Virus record (IMG/VR): IMGVR_UViG_3300001282_000010
Location: 1 to 59,234 of that record
Length of the DNA: 59,234 nt
Source of the DNA: a virus
Direction: 5' to 3' (one strand)
Shown: positions 44,185 through 49,748 of the stretch, piece by piece
Layout of the letters: each line of letters begins with the position of its first letter
How positions within the stretch are numbered: the first letter of the stretch is position 1
Notes under the pieces: generated by a model
Databases searched by the model: none
Seen by the model: the letters and a program-made list of their open reading frames with translations, nothing else
Told to the model about the DNA's origin: nothing
Program-made: the position numbers and the translations under genes

Positions 44185-44624
44185 TTGGAGTGCCAGGTTC
44201 GGGTAAAAGCACCTGGATCCGGAACCAAATATGGGCCCTGGGCTTGACTGTGGTTAGTACAGACACGTTTGTGGAAGACTATGCTAGAGCACAAGGCCAA
44301 ACCTACAATCAAGTGTTTCGAGACTACATGCCTCGAGCAGTGGATCTAATGGCTCAACAGGTGGTGTTTGCACGGGAACATGGTCACAGTGTGATCTGGG
44401 ATCAAACCTCAACCACTGTGGCCAGCCGACGAAAGAAGTTTCACATGCTGCCCGACTATGAACATATTGCTGTGGTGTTTGGCACACCCGAACCTGTGGA
44501 ACTTGCTCGTAGACTGGCTGGCCGTCCAGGCAAAAGCATTCCGGATCATGTGATGCTAAGTATGTTACAAAATTTGAAAGAACCCACACTGGAAGAGGGG
44601 TTCCAGGAGATATGGCATGTATAG
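44163..44624 (+). CDS. Polynucleotide 5'-kinase-like protein
   Basis: 153 residues. P-loop MIGVPGSGKSTW, then VVSTDTFVEDYA (catalytic Asp region), VIWDQTSTTVASRRKK (lid Arg) and VVFGTPEPVELARRLAGRPGKSIPDHVM. It matches the kinase domain of T4 Pnk; the 3'-phosphatase domain is absent, a job the upstream phosphoesterase might do. Overlaps the ligase gene by 22 bases. Confidence 0.88.
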   Translation: MPKCYQMIGVPGSGKSTWIRNQIWALGLTVVSTDTFVEDYARAQGQTYNQVFRDYMPRAVDLMAQQVVFAREHGHSVIWDQTSTTVASRRKKFHMLPDYEHIAVVFGTPEPVELARRLAGRPGKSIPDHVMLSMLQNLKEPTLEEGFQEIWHV

Positions 44625-44853
44625 CAACCTAAAAGTTCACGTAAAAAATCACAAAGAAATAACTGATGTGCTAAACGCAGTCAGCAGTGGCGGCCAATAC
44701 ACGGACGCAGATGAAATTGCATATCAGCTGGGCCTGTTGAGTGCCTGGGTTTTAAGACTCAGCAAACAACACTGGGATGTCAGGGCCGAACTTGACCAAC
44801 GCCTGGCCACATTTCGGGAAAAAACGCTATTACGGACTCTGGAGAAATCATGA
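44617..44853 (+). CDS. Small protein of unknown function
   Basis: 78 residues, overlapping the kinase by eight bases. Helical: ITDVLNAVSSGGQYTDADEIAYQLGLLSAWVLRLSKQHWDVRAELDQRL. No motif; coupling to the RNA repair genes suggests the same transcript. Confidence 0.62.
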   Translation: MYSNLKVHVKNHKEITDVLNAVSSGGQYTDADEIAYQLGLLSAWVLRLSKQHWDVRAELDQRLATFREKTLLRTLEKS

Positions 44854-45068
44854 ACGAACGAATTCGACTACTTGCCGAACAGGCTGGAATAGAATTTACC
44901 TACGACCCAACAGAAACTCCTGTGAGAGCGTTTGCTGAATGTTGGGCAGATGAATTGGCAAAGTTTGCAGAGTCAATTGTTCGGGAATGTGCCCAACTTG
45001 CCGAAGATATAGATGGTCATCCACGGGCAAGAAAAATTGTGTTGGAACATTTTGGAGTCGAATCATGA
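44850..45068 (+). CDS. KFAELIV-family small protein, member 8
   Basis: 72 residues. MNERIRLLAEQAGIEF, AKFAESIVRECAQLAEDI, VLEHFGVES; typical, overlapping both neighbours by four bases. Confidence 0.78.
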   Translation: MNERIRLLAEQAGIEFTYDPTETPVRAFAECWADELAKFAESIVRECAQLAEDIDGHPRARKIVLEHFGVES

Positions 45069-45274
45069 ACGAACAAATTAAACAACTGGCCCTGGCGGCT
45101 GGCGGTAGCCACTATCCTGACGTGGGCGGTCGAACACTAGAAAAGTTTGCTGAACTACTGATTCAGGAATGTGCCCAAGTTGCAGATATTGAAAGAAATA
45201 CTTCGGCTGGGTGTGGATATGTCACACAAACAACTGGACAAAGAATTAAAAAACATTTTGGAGTCGAATCATGA
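45065..45274 (+). CDS. KFAELIV-family small protein, member 9
   Basis: 69 residues from ATG 45065. MNEQIKQLALAAGG, EKFAELLIQECAQVADI, RIKKHFGVES; typical. Confidence 0.78.
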   Translation: MNEQIKQLALAAGGSHYPDVGGRTLEKFAELLIQECAQVADIERNTSAGCGYVTQTTGQRIKKHFGVES

Positions 45275-45465
45275 CCTTGCAAGAACAAGGTCTGGTGTAC
45301 CGATTACGCAAGCGAGCCGAGATACGCAGACAGATTCCTGGACGCAGAAGTGTGGAACAAGGTGAGACTGACCGTATTGCTGATCTCTTGGATGAAGCAG
45401 CCGCAGAAATTGAGCGTTTGCAAAAACAAATTCAGGATCTACAGGCGTTGCTGTCTGTGAAATAA
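45271..45465 (+). CDS. Small coiled-coil protein
   Basis: 64 residues. GETDRIADLLDEAAAEIERLQKQIQDLQALLSV is a clear heptad coiled coil. Last gene before the tRNA promoter. Confidence 0.65.
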   Translation: MTLQEQGLVYRLRKRAEIRRQIPGRRSVEQGETDRIADLLDEAAAEIERLQKQIQDLQALLSVK

Positions 45466-45469
45466 TCTG

Positions 45470-45498
45470 TTGACACTAAATAACTTTCCTGTTACAAT
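45470..45498 (+). promoter_or_regulatory. Promoter of first tRNA cluster
   Basis: TTGACA (45470-45475), 17-base spacer, TACAAT (45493-45498), ten bases before the first tRNA. Confidence 0.88.
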
Positions 45499-45507
45499 GT
45501 AAAAATA

Positions 45508-45582
45508 GCGACTCTAGCTCAATGGGAGAGCAGGACCCTCATAAGGTCTTGGTACTTGGATCGAAACCAAGGAGTCGCACCA
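45508..45582 (+). tRNA. tRNA-Met (CAT), first of three CAT tRNAs
   Basis: Acceptor GCGACTC/GAGTCGC, T8 A9, D stem GCTC/GAGC, anticodon loop CTCATAA, T arm CTTGG/CCAAG, encoded CCA. Could be elongator Met or Ile2 (C34 modified); the three CAT genes cannot be told apart for certain. Confidence 0.95.
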
Positions 45583-45587
45583 AGTAT

Positions 45588-45662
45588 CTGGCGTTCATAT
45601 AATGGATAATATAGCAGGTTTCTACCCTGTACATGGCGGTTCGATTCCGTCACGCCGGACCA
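45588..45662 (+). tRNA. tRNA-Arg (TCT)
   Basis: Acceptor CTGGCGT/ACGCCGG with a T-G pair, D stem ATAT/ATAT, anticodon loop TTTCTAC, T arm GGCGG/CCGTC, encoded CCA. Confidence 0.95.
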
Positions 45663-45669
45663 GAGCAAT

Positions 45670-45747
45670 GCGGTGGTAGTGCAATAGGTAGGAGACAACA
45701 GACTTAAAATCTGTACAGTGCGGGTTCGAATCCCGCCCACCGCACCA
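45670..45747 (+). tRNA. tRNA-Leu (TAA)
   Basis: Acceptor GCGGTGG/CCACCGC, anticodon loop CTTAAAA, T arm GCGGG/CCCGC, encoded CCA. The variable region is short for a Leu tRNA (about five bases) and the D stem is weak. The last base is shared with the next gene's ATG at 45747. Confidence 0.9.
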
Positions 45748-46013
45748 TGAAAGAACATATGACTGATCAACCACTAAAAGTGCAATTTGCCCCAGGCTGC
45801 TTTGACGATTTTGAAGGAACTCAAGAGGAACTGGATCTCTTGATGGCTGAAATTCACAGCATGTTTGAGAACATGACAGCCGAAGACCTTGCGGCCACGA
45901 GTCATGCAGTAGATTTTGAACAGCTGACTGAATCTGATCCCGAACTGGCACAACGACTGGCAGAATCCCTAGACAGTATTGAATCTGGTTCCCACACAAG
46001 AATCCTGCAATGA
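45747..46013 (+). CDS. Acidic protein of unknown function
   Basis: 88 residues from ATG 45747, or 84 from ATG 45759. The first ATG uses the final A of the tRNA-Leu CCA end, so tRNA processing would leave this mRNA without a leader; the second start may be used. Sequence is acidic and helical (TQEELDLLMAEIHSMFENMTAEDLAATS). Confidence 0.6.
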   Translation: MKEHMTDQPLKVQFAPGCFDDFEGTQEELDLLMAEIHSMFENMTAEDLAATSHAVDFEQLTESDPELAQRLAESLDSIESGSHTRILQ

Positions 46014-46573
46014 TTTCCGCCAGTCCTGATCGTCACACTTTTCAAAAGCAAAAGTACATTGAAGGTTGTTTAGAAGCGGGCCAGAGTCTCGACGATCCTG
46101 AGGTGCAGGCCATGCTTGAAATGTACGAAAGCTGGGCACTTCGAGATGAAGAAAATCTAGTCAATGCTGAATGGCAAAAGAACAACATGGAATTTGACAT
46201 GCGTACCACCGACTGGATGGTGGCCAAGGTTTGCGAAAGCAGAGTGTATGCTCAAAATCTCTATGCTGCCCTGTGCAACAACACGTTCCAGAAACAAGAT
46301 GTGTGGACCATACTGAAAGATCAAACCTGGGCCTGTACATGGCGATCGGCTGGTGGCATTGTGGCCAACATGCGGGGCGAAGGTGACTACATTGACTGGT
46401 ACTGTTCAGGCATCAGGGATACTGCCACACTAGAACAGGCTGAATGGAACATGCTCACACAAGAGCAGCAGACGTTCCACCGGGAAAGCCAAGCACATGT
46501 GGGCGAGGGCATGGTCACTGATGAGATACGTGAAGACCTTGCTCGTCTAGGATGGTCAGTGGTCTCAGACTAA
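46010..46573 (+). CDS. Conserved phage protein of unknown function
   Basis: 187 residues, ATGA overlap. Recognisable blocks: CLEAGQSLDDPEVQAMLEMYESWALRDEENL, VCESRVYAQNLYAALCNN, and TWRSAGGIVANMRGEGDYIDWYCSGI. No catalytic motif known to me. Confidence 0.7.
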   Translation: MISASPDRHTFQKQKYIEGCLEAGQSLDDPEVQAMLEMYESWALRDEENLVNAEWQKNNMEFDMRTTDWMVAKVCESRVYAQNLYAALCNNTFQKQDVWTILKDQTWACTWRSAGGIVANMRGEGDYIDWYCSGIRDTATLEQAEWNMLTQEQQTFHRESQAHVGEGMVTDEIREDLARLGWSVVSD

Positions 46574-46598
46574 ACCACCACAAATTTTGCCAAAATAA

Positions 46599-46627
46599 TA
46601 GACTTTTGTCGCAAAGGCATATATACT
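46599..46627 (+). promoter_or_regulatory. Promoter of small RNA unit 1
   Basis: TAGACT (46599-46604), 17-base spacer, TATACT (46622-46627). Expected transcript start is about 46634, which is the A of an ATG. Confidence 0.65.
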
Positions 46628-46633
46628 ACACTT

Positions 46634-46772
46634 ATGAACCGGCTCACTATCCTCTCAGCAGTCATACCGACAATTGATTCGGGGATGGCCTATGAGCGTG
46701 ACGGGAGCCTGGGTCTTTGTTGATGTGATCAAAAACGCATCCTTCAAAGACCCGCAGCAAGCGGGTTTTTTT
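46634..46772 (+). ncRNA. Small RNA/attenuator unit 1 with competing hairpins
   Basis: A transcript of about 139 bases between a promoter and a terminator. GGGTCTTTG (46711-46719) pairs perfectly with CAAAGACCC (46745-46753), but the terminator stem CCCGC/GCGGG (46751-46765) uses the same CCC, so the two exclude each other. A 29-codon leader ORF (46634-46723, MNRLTILSAVIPTIDSG...) begins at the expected transcript start and ends just after the upstream arm. Weaker helices TCATA/TATGA and GGCTC/GAGCC lie upstream. It could be a translated attenuator, riboswitch-like element or sRNA. Confidence 0.6.
46751..46772 (+). terminator. Intrinsic terminator
   Basis: CCCGC-AGCAA-GCGGG followed by seven T. 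Upstream bases CCC are also needed by the alternative helix described for the enclosing RNA. Confidence 0.88.
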
Positions 46773-46779
46773 ATGGCGG

Positions 46780-46808
46780 TTGACTCTTATTCAGTCTAGT
46801 GCTATAAT
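46780..46808 (+). promoter_or_regulatory. Sigma70-type promoter
   Basis: TTGACT, 17-base spacer, TATAAT (46803-46808) with TGC before it, placed directly after the terminator. No gene follows for over 400 bases, so it must drive RNA genes. Confidence 0.85.
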
Positions 46809-46879
46809 ACACACAAGAGACAGGAGAACAGCAGATTTTGCAAAGACCCTACACTACAGCGGGGCATTTGCAAAACAGG

Positions 46880-46908
46880 TTGACCAGTATTGCATAACAT
46901 GTTATACT
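46880..46908 (+). promoter_or_regulatory. Sigma70-type promoter
   Basis: TTGACC, 17-base spacer, TATACT (46903-46908); the second promoter in 100 bases before the Glu-Asp tRNA pair. Confidence 0.82.
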
Positions 46909-47245
46909 AGAGACTAGTTAGAAAGCAGCACAGTGCATTGACACAGTGTGAAGAGTTCGTTAAAAATTTGATTTTGTATAGTGTACCCAGATTTGGTTCT
47001 GGGCACTATATGTAAGCACAGTTATACAGGTTATCCACACCGTTAGGCAAGTGAATCAGGATTATGGGTTTGAACCCCGCCTTAGCAGGCTACTCCCTCG
47101 CTGGCATGAAATAGGCTCTCACTGAGAAATCAGTTGATCTGGACAAGCGGCGGAACATGTGGACAGTAATGACAGCGGATGGGCACAAGAGTAGCTCTCT
47201 TGTGTTTGATCAGCACGTTCCTGAATAAGTGTGTTTTCATATAGT
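46909..47245 (+). other. Untranslated leader with strong hairpins before tRNA-Glu
   Basis: No ORF of note. A 13-bp hairpin at 46977-47010 (TATAGTG+CCCAGA / TCTGGG+CACTATA, loop TTTGGT) and an 8-bp hairpin at 47184-47204 (CACAAGAG/CTCTTGTG) followed by TTT. A T-arm-like GGGTTTGAACCCC near 47067 could be a decayed tRNA, but I could not fit a cloverleaf. Confidence 0.5.
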
Positions 47246-47320
47246 GGAGCATTCGTCTATCGGTTAGGACAGTGGGTTTTCAGTCCACTAAGAGCGGTTC
47301 GACTCCGCTATGCTCTACCA
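47246..47320 (+). tRNA. tRNA-Glu (TTC)
   Basis: Acceptor GGAGCAT/ATGCTCT, D stem GTCT/GGAC, anticodon loop TTTTCAG, T arm GCGG TTCGACT CCGC, encoded CCA. Preceded by GTGTGTTTTCATATA, similar to the shared arm of the repeat elements downstream. Confidence 0.95.
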
Positions 47321-47326
47321 AGTTTT

Positions 47327-47401
47327 GCCACGGTAGCTCTCTGGGAGGGCAACGGATTGTCTATCCGACCAAGACGGGTTCGATTCCCGTCCGTGGCGCC
47401 A
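47327..47401 (+). tRNA. tRNA-Asp (GTC)
   Basis: Acceptor GCCACGG/CCGTGGC, T8 A9, anticodon loop TTGTCTA, T arm ACGGG/CCCGT, encoded G-CCA. Confidence 0.95.
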
Positions 47402-47460
47402 AACAAAATCGGCTACATGATCAAGTAGCAATGGAATCGTAACCATTACGTTTTTACTAT

Positions 47461-47560
47461 ACCATATAAAAACACATTGGAAGAGTATGCGTAACTCATA
47501 GGGCGTAGAATTATTATGCTCTGCAATTGACAATTGAGTGCCAGTGTGTTCCTATATGGT
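47461..47560 (+). ncRNA. Cloverleaf-like element A (long closing stem, three hairpins)
   Basis: Left arm ACCATATAAAAACACATTGG (47461-47480) pairs with 47541-47560 over 20 positions with two mismatches and one G-T pair. Inside are three short hairpins: GAGT/ACTC (7-base loop), GCGTA/TATGC (7-base loop) and CAATT/AATTG. This has the outline of a tRNA but with a closing helix almost three times too long and no T-loop. Its arms recur in elements B, C and D. Confidence 0.55.
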
Positions 47561-47630
47561 GGTAGATTAGTAGGAGAGTGCAGTCTTGTCAACAGGCTGT
47601 GGGCACAGGTGCAAATCCTGTTCACTATTT
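47556..47630 (+). tRNA. Anomalous tRNA-like gene with nine-base anticodon loop
   Basis: Acceptor ATGGTGG/TCACTAT pairs fully (with G-T), TA at 8-9, D stem mostly paired, anticodon stem CAGTC/GGCTG closing the nine-base loop TTGTCAACA (or a six-bp stem with loop TGTCAAC), five-base variable region, T arm ACAGG/CCTGT with loop TGCAAAT instead of TTCRANY. No CCA is encoded, unlike every good tRNA here. GTC (Asp) is the most natural reading. Its 5' end overlaps the right arm of element A. Confidence 0.45.
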
Positions 47631-47631
47631 T

Positions 47632-47733
47632 GTTATATAAAAACACATTAGAAACATAGGCAGACCTATGGGGTCCTGAGCAGAAACTCAGGAGCGTAGT
47701 TTATCGTAAAACTCTAGTGTGTTTCTATATGAT
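47632..47733 (+). ncRNA. Cloverleaf-like element B
   Basis: Arms 47632-47650 (GTTATATAAAAACACATTA) and 47715-47733 (TAGTGTGTTTCTATATGAT) pair over 19 positions with few mismatches. Three hairpins lie inside: CATAGG/CCTATG, CCTGAG/CTCAGG and AGTTT/AAACT. The same arm sequence as element A and the same three-hairpin plan point to one RNA family. Confidence 0.55.
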
Positions 47734-47858
47734 CAGAATCAAGTGGAAAGCAAGAGCCACAAAGTAAGCATTGCCGGGTCAGGGAGTGTGTCCGGGATGT
47801 ATAGGTCGCGCAGCCTATACAAACAACGATGGGGTAAGAGCCCTCATAACATTGCCAG

Positions 47859-47935
47859 CCATATAAGAACACATTTTTTAACTAGGCATGCCCCTGCAAG
47901 GGTTTAACAGCAGTTTTGAGTGTGTTTCTATATGG
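47859..47935 (+). ncRNA. Repeat element C with shared arms
   Basis: Arms CCATATAAGAACACATT (47859-47875) and AGTGTGTTTCTATATGG (47919-47935). The interior (43 bases) is shorter and holds one hairpin (CCC..GGG inside TTAA/TTAA). Between B and C (47734-47858) lies a 7-bp hairpin GTATAGG/CCTATAC and no gene. Confidence 0.5.
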
Positions 47936-47961
47936 TTAGTTGGAAATGAAAGTACAAAAAC

Positions 47962-48087
47962 GCGACACACCTTGAACAAGTGTCAGCAAGTACGGTACCA
48001 GTAGTTGTCCTGACTGTTCGACCCCGGAGGTGCTAAACCCGTAGATTCAGTTCCTACGCTCTCGCTCCGGGGATGTCGCTGTGTCGC
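47962..48087 (+). ncRNA. Large multi-helix RNA element
   Basis: GCGACACA (47962-47969) pairs perfectly with TGTGTCGC (48080-48087). Nested inside, CCCCGGAG (48022-48029) pairs perfectly with CTCCGGGG (48065-48072), enclosing hairpin CGTAG/CTACG (48041-48059). Two nested 8-bp helices are not expected by chance at this spacing. No known RNA family recognised. Confidence 0.5.
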
Positions 48088-48110
48088 AGCAGCACTAATC
48101 ACCAATTTTC

Positions 48111-48224
48111 GGAGACTGAAACTGATCTTGTGCAAGGCGCTGCTAGAACGGCGCGACTGCTGAGACCAGCGGATAAAGTGGACGGCACAGGTGTGTAGTG
48201 CATGTGTGTAGGCTGTCTCCACCA
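48111..48224 (+). ncRNA. tRNA-like element ending in ACCA
   Basis: GGAGAC (48111-48116) pairs with GTCTCC (48215-48220), followed by ACCA, as a tRNA acceptor would be. At 114 bases it is too long and no T-loop or anticodon arm can be placed. Internal helices are uncertain. A tRNA gene changed beyond recognition or a tRNA-mimic. Confidence 0.35.
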
Positions 48225-48230
48225 AATAAT

Positions 48231-48306
48231 AGGCTTTAGAGTGATTGGAAATCCTGTCTCTTTGACATAGAGATGTTGCGAGGTTTGAGTCCTCGATAGC
48301 CCACCA
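48231..48306 (+). tRNA. tRNA-Val (GAC), imperfect acceptor
   Basis: Anticodon stem TCTCT/AGAGA with loop TTGACAT, T arm CGAGG TTTGAGT CCTCG, encoded CCA. The acceptor AGGCTTT/ATAGCCC has two mismatches and the D arm is weak. A better Val tRNA (TAC) is at 57492. Confidence 0.75.
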
Positions 48307-48329
48307 AGTTTAGGGGTTCGTCTAGAAAC

Positions 48330-48452
48330 CGGTAAATTGTAGTTTGGTCTACAAGCCCTTGATTAGTTTATGGGCTCTCAACGTGAGATGCGTTGGTTCA
48401 GAAGTAACGTTACTGAACTAGGAGTGCGGCGAAGTACCGACGGGGTCCACCA
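48330..48452 (+). ncRNA. Multi-hairpin RNA ending in CCACCA
   Basis: CGGTA (48330-48334) pairs with TACCG (48435-48439). Between them are consecutive hairpins GTAG/CTAC, AGCCC/GGGCT, TCTCA/TGAGA and GGTTCAG/CTGAAC(T). The end GTCCACCA resembles a tRNA 3' end but no T arm precedes it. Four hairpins in a row without an ORF suggest a structured RNA. It is not a recognised tmRNA or RNase P RNA. Confidence 0.42.
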
Positions 48453-48459
48453 ATTTTAT

Positions 48460-48534
48460 GAGTAGAGCATAGATGCAGTAGAGACGGAAGTCTCCTATAC
48501 TAGTTACTGTGAGGTGCAAGTCCTCTGCTGCTCA
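48460..48534 (+). ncRNA. tRNA-like element with TGCAAGT T-loop
   Basis: GAGTAGA/GCTGCTC pair at six of seven positions. GA GG-TGCAAGT-CCTC imitates a T arm with the same TG start as the anomalous gene at 47556. The middle forms GAGAC-GGAA-GTCTC, a four-base loop that cannot read codons. No CCA. Probably a decayed tRNA or a non-decoding tRNA mimic. Confidence 0.4.
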
Positions 48535-48542
48535 ACCTTTTT

Positions 48543-48643
48543 TGTAGTTCCGGCCTGGTGCCGGAGTAAATGGCGTTGCGGATCCTTTAATGGCGTTAAA
48601 CATCGAAGCGCAAACCAATTGAGTTATGTCTCAGCCTACTACA
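48543..48643 (+). ncRNA. Cloverleaf-like element closed by TGTAGT/ACTACA
   Basis: A 6-bp closing helix (48543-48548 with 48638-48643) followed by TTTTT. Inside are TCCGGC/GCCGGA and TGAG/CTCA hairpins, and a direct repeat AATGGCGTT (48570 and 48592). The T run could make it a terminator, but the helix is short. Confidence 0.38.
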
Positions 48644-48883
48644 TTTTTAGTTTTGAGAGTGTCAGCAAGTGAAGTCACGCTGTCTAGGTTTCTTCGAAGG
48701 ACCAAAGCAGTAAAAGGTTAATGGGTTCAACTCCCACCCGCGGGCAACTGCGGAGGTCCGTAATGGGGACTGTACTGGACGGAGCCCAAGTGATATCCAT
48801 CGTGCTCGAGGTCAGGCTAGGCGGCCGGTAAGTCCTGAATAAATCTACGATAAACGCGGCGTAGGCTCTCAAATTCAATTCAT
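48644..48883 (+). other. Non-coding stretch with several hairpins
   Basis: No credible ORF. Visible helices: TCCGT/ACGGA (48753-48781), TCAGG/CCTGA, CTACG/CGTAG (48845-48863). A T-arm-like TGGG-TTCAACT-CCCA at about 48722-48737 has no matching acceptor, so a broken tRNA is possible. Confidence 0.4.
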
Positions 48884-48957
48884 GCGGGATTAGTTTAATG
48901 GCAAAATTAGAGATTTCCAATCTCCAGTCAAGAGTTCGATTCTCTTATCCCGCTCCA
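48884..48957 (+). tRNA. tRNA-Gly (TCC)
   Basis: Acceptor GCGGGAT/ATCCCGC, anticodon loop TTTCCAA on GAGA/TCTC, T arm GAG TTCGATT CTC, discriminator T, encoded CCA. Confidence 0.94.
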
Positions 48958-48962
48958 TGCAT

Positions 48963-49054
48963 GCCAGCGAGACTTGGTAGTCAGAGAGGTCTTATACACC
49001 TTTTAGCGCCAGATTAGCGTTCTTGAGAGAGTTCGATCCTCTCCGCTGGTACCA
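48963..49054 (+). tRNA. Type II tRNA with TAT anticodon (Ile-like reading)
   Basis: Acceptor GCCAGCG/CGCTGGT, anticodon stem GAGGT/ACCTT with loop CTTATAC (anticodon TAT), long variable arm AGCGC/GCGTT, T arm GAGAG TTCGATC CTCTC, encoded CCA. Long variable arms belong to Leu, Ser and Tyr tRNAs, not Ile, so the charging identity is unclear. Confidence 0.85.
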
Positions 49055-49061
49055 GTTTAGA

Positions 49062-49739
49062 TCAATTGCGCTTTGATAAAAAAACAGGTGTCTTGGGAAA
49101 GGGTACGGTATCAGCATTGGTTGTTTCGGACCAGGATGGCTCATCAGGCAACCCCAGATGCAAGCGTTCTAGATCAAGTAATAATATCAGTCTACGATGG
49201 TCCGTGAAGTTCCAGGCGCTGTGTAATCTTAGGTTGTTGAAGCCAAAGGATTCACTCCAATCAACCACTTCCCCATTGACCTCTAAGCCCAGATCACCAT
49301 GGGGCACAATCAAGGGTACATGAACACGTATGAATTTGCCTTCATGATTTTCATGGTCCCAGTGTCTGGCTATGGTACTGTGCGGTTCCAGAACCGAATA
49401 CGAAATTGACCGAACGACACTAAATCCAAAATAATCAATAATACTTGTTGCTGTTGGAAATTTTGCCTTTGATTCTTCAAAGGGTTGTGAGCCATAATAT
49501 GGAGGTTCGCCAAAATAAGTACCTTTGATTTGCAATATTTCCCAAGGAGATCCAGGGTGGGTTCTATTGCCCAATGCCCCTGTGATCTTGTTTTGCAAGA
49601 GGTCTAAATTATGCAACGGCTCGATACTGTGGAATTCAGGATATTGTACTAGAAATTCTTTTATGAGATCTTCTTTTTTGCTTTCAAAAAAATCCACGAA
49701 AGGAAGTTCTTTGCCACGATAAATTGTTTGGAGTTTCAT
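49062..49739 (-). CDS. Aspartyl/asparaginyl beta-hydroxylase-like protein (copy 1)
   Basis: 225 residues, minus strand. SYSVLEPHSTIARHWDHENHEGKFIRVHVPLIVPHGDLGLEVNGEVVDWSESFGFNNLRLHSAWNFTDHRRLILLLDL contains the family's first His region, R-x-H strand, second His (LHSAWN) and the 2OG-binding Arg (HRRLIL). These Fe(II)/2OG enzymes hydroxylate Asp/Asn in proteins or small molecules. It is a tandem paralogue of the next gene and opposes the tRNA transcription. Confidence 0.85.
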   Translation of the reverse strand: MKLQTIYRGKELPFVDFFESKKEDLIKEFLVQYPEFHSIEPLHNLDLLQNKITGALGNRTHPGSPWEILQIKGTYFGEPPYYGSQPFEESKAKFPTATSIIDYFGFSVVRSISYSVLEPHSTIARHWDHENHEGKFIRVHVPLIVPHGDLGLEVNGEVVDWSESFGFNNLRLHSAWNFTDHRRLILLLDLERLHLGLPDEPSWSETTNADTVPFPKTPVFLSKRN

Positions 49740-49748
49740 ACTACAGAG

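Noticed and set aside
47231-47428. ORF of 65 codons across two tRNAs
   Set aside because: It runs through tRNA-Glu and tRNA-Asp on the same strand and has no ribosome site; an overlap artefact.
47962-48224. Group I intron or RNase P RNA
   Set aside because: Conserved core sequences of either are not found, and no interrupted tRNA or gene flanks the region.
48330-48452. tmRNA
   Set aside because: The end CCACCA and start GGGGTTCG were suggestive, but there is no T arm, no acceptor pairing and no tag ORF.
47983-48920. Minus-strand ORFs of 78-80 codons in the RNA-rich region
   Set aside because: They are antisense to paired RNA segments, have no protein-like sequence and no start signal.
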